Assembly: GCF_004348685.1 (NCBI RefSeq)
Contig: NZ_SMKO01000019.1
Location: 21,308 to 85,307, forward strand
Direction of reading: 5' to 3'
Source: Nonomuraea deserti
GTDB taxonomy: Bacteria > Actinomycetota > Actinomycetes > Streptosporangiales > Streptosporangiaceae
Length of the DNA stretch: 64,000 bases
The notes under the pieces: model-generated
Told to the model about the DNA's origin: nothing
Seen by the model: only the letters and a program-made list of their open reading frames with translations
The model's database searches: none
Shown: in pieces, positions 63,269 to 64,000 of the stretch
Layout of the letters: each line of letters begins with the position of its first letter
Numbering within the stretch: the stretch's first letter is position 1
Made by a program: the position numbers and the translations under genes

Positions 63269-64000
63269 CGGAAACGCGCACCTGCGTCCCCGTGACGAGG
63301 TGCTGCTGCGGGTGGAGGATCTGGTCGTGGAGTTCCCCGCCGGGCGCGGCCGCACCGTACGGGCGGTCTCCGGCGTGAGCTTCGACCTGGCGCGGGGCGA
63401 GACGCTCGGGATCGTCGGCGAGTCCGGCTGCGGCAAGTCGAGTGCCGCCAGGGCGCTGGTCCAGCTCCCGCCGCCGCGCTCCGGCTCCGTCCGGCTCGAC
63501 GGGCTGGAGCTGACCGCCCTGCGCGGCGAGGCCCTGCGCAGGACCCGGCGCCGCCTCCAGATGATCTTCCAGGACCCCATCTCCTCCCTGAACCCGCGCC
63601 GCCGCGTCCGCGAGATCGTCGGGGAGGGCCCCCGCGTGTGGGACCTGCCCGGCGACCGGGTGGACGAGGTCCTGGAGGCGGTCGGCCTGGATCCGGAGGC
63701 GGCGGCGGTACGCCGGCCGCACGAGTTCTCCGGCGGGCAGTGCCAGCGCATCTCCATCGCCAGGGCGCTGATCCTCGATCCCGAGGTGGTGATCTGCGAC
63801 GAGCCCGTGTCGGCGCTGGACGTCTCCGTGCAGGCGCAGATCCTCGGCCTGCTGGAGGACCTCAAGGACCGCTACCGGCTCACGCTCGTGTTCATCGCCC
63901 ACGACCTGGCCGTGGTGAAGAACGTCAGCGACCGGATCATGGTGATGTACCTGGGCAAGGTGTGCGAGCTCGCGCCGAGCGCCGAGCTGATCTCCCGCCC
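63258..64000 (+). CDS. DppF-type ABC ATPase, runs off right edge
   Basis: 247 codons are present, starting at a GTG (63258) that overlaps the previous gene by 11 bp. Walker A GESGCGKS, Q-loop MIFQDP, signature FSGGQCQR, Walker B VICDEP and H-loop IAHDL are all intact, so this is a canonical second ATPase of an oligopeptide-type importer. The C-terminal part lies beyond the window. Together with the preceding fused protein it completes the five-domain transporter. Confidence 0.9.
   Translation, partial: MAGSGNAHLRPRDEVLLRVEDLVVEFPAGRGRTVRAVSGVSFDLARGETLGIVGESGCGKSSAARALVQLPPPRSGSVRLDGLELTALRGEALRRTRRRLQMIFQDPISSLNPRRRVREIVGEGPRVWDLPGDRVDEVLEAVGLDPEAAAVRRPHEFSGGQCQRISIARALILDPEVVICDEPVSALDVSVQAQILGLLEDLKDRYRLTLVFIAHDLAVVKNVSDRIMVMYLGKVCELAPSAELISR

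Noticed and set aside
61352..63865. A long open frame on the minus strand across the DppC-DppD genes
   Set aside because: Antisense shadow of conserved transporter genes, with low-complexity composition and no ribosome-binding site.

Overview
The window reads as chromosomal DNA from a high-GC Gram-positive actinomycete, most likely Streptosporangiales (a Nonomuraea-like organism). This is inferred from very high GC, many GTG starts, overlapping ATGA/GTGA operon junctions, mycothiol-type DinB/MDMPI proteins, DUF3040 and DUF6343 proteins, a Wag31/DivIVA-like protein, an AfsR-type giant regulator and many CUT1 sugar transporters without their own ATPase (usually served by a shared MsiK). The genus cannot be proven from the sequence alone. 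No rRNA, tRNA or CRISPR array was seen.

Layout. 1-5.9 kb: start of a sugar-binding lipoprotein, a LacI regulator, a secreted GH87-type alpha-1,3-glucanase with discoidin, CARDB and CBM modules, and a convergent PfkB-like protein with altered catalytic motifs. 6-13.6 kb: housekeeping and hypothetical genes (secreted protein, DUF4344 protein, MDMPI protein, DUF6343/DUF3040 pair, SDR, MFS, RecQ), then a repeat-filled intergenic region. 13.6-15.8 kb: a tightly coupled operon of truncated globin, flavohaemoprotein and DivIVA-like protein. 16.3-27.3 kb: mixed genes (MDMPI, lipoprotein, lipase, serine hydrolase, HTH protein, amidohydrolase, AHSA1 protein, AfsR-like regulator, MazG) broken up by minisatellite-like repeats and an IS5-type transposase remnant.

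27.5-33.2 kb: a GH5 glycosidase with a CUT1 importer and a divergent LacI regulator; matching GAAA-N-TTTC palindromes lie before both transcription units. 33.2-38.9 kb: orphan histidine kinase, secreted DUF4434 protein, SDR, flavin monooxygenase and its divergent TetR regulator with an operator array. 39.0-45.1 kb: a six-gene transporter with the gene order of the rhizobial glycerol importer GlpSTPQUV. Its two ATPases have complementary defects, predicting one competent and one degenerate ATP site.

45.2-58.0 kb: a carbohydrate-acid cluster (esterase, Gfo/Idh/MocA, CUT1 importer, LacI regulator with several operators, NAD-dependent dehydrogenase/epimerase, KdgD-like dehydratase, enolase-superfamily dehydratase, Gfo/Idh/MocA-DUF6807 fusion). 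It fits oxidative hexuronate/aldarate breakdown. A TnpB-only IS200/IS605-type element sits in the spacer between the last two genes without disrupting either. 58.0-64.0 kb: TetR regulator, a perfect 30-bp palindrome, and an oligopeptide-type ABC operon running off the right edge.

Most notable: the asymmetric NBD pair in the Glp-like transporter, the Gfo-DUF6807 fusion in an aldarate cluster interrupted by a TnpB element, the globin-DivIVA coupling, two enzyme homologues with altered catalytic residues, and repeated short tandem duplications at gene ends and in spacers.
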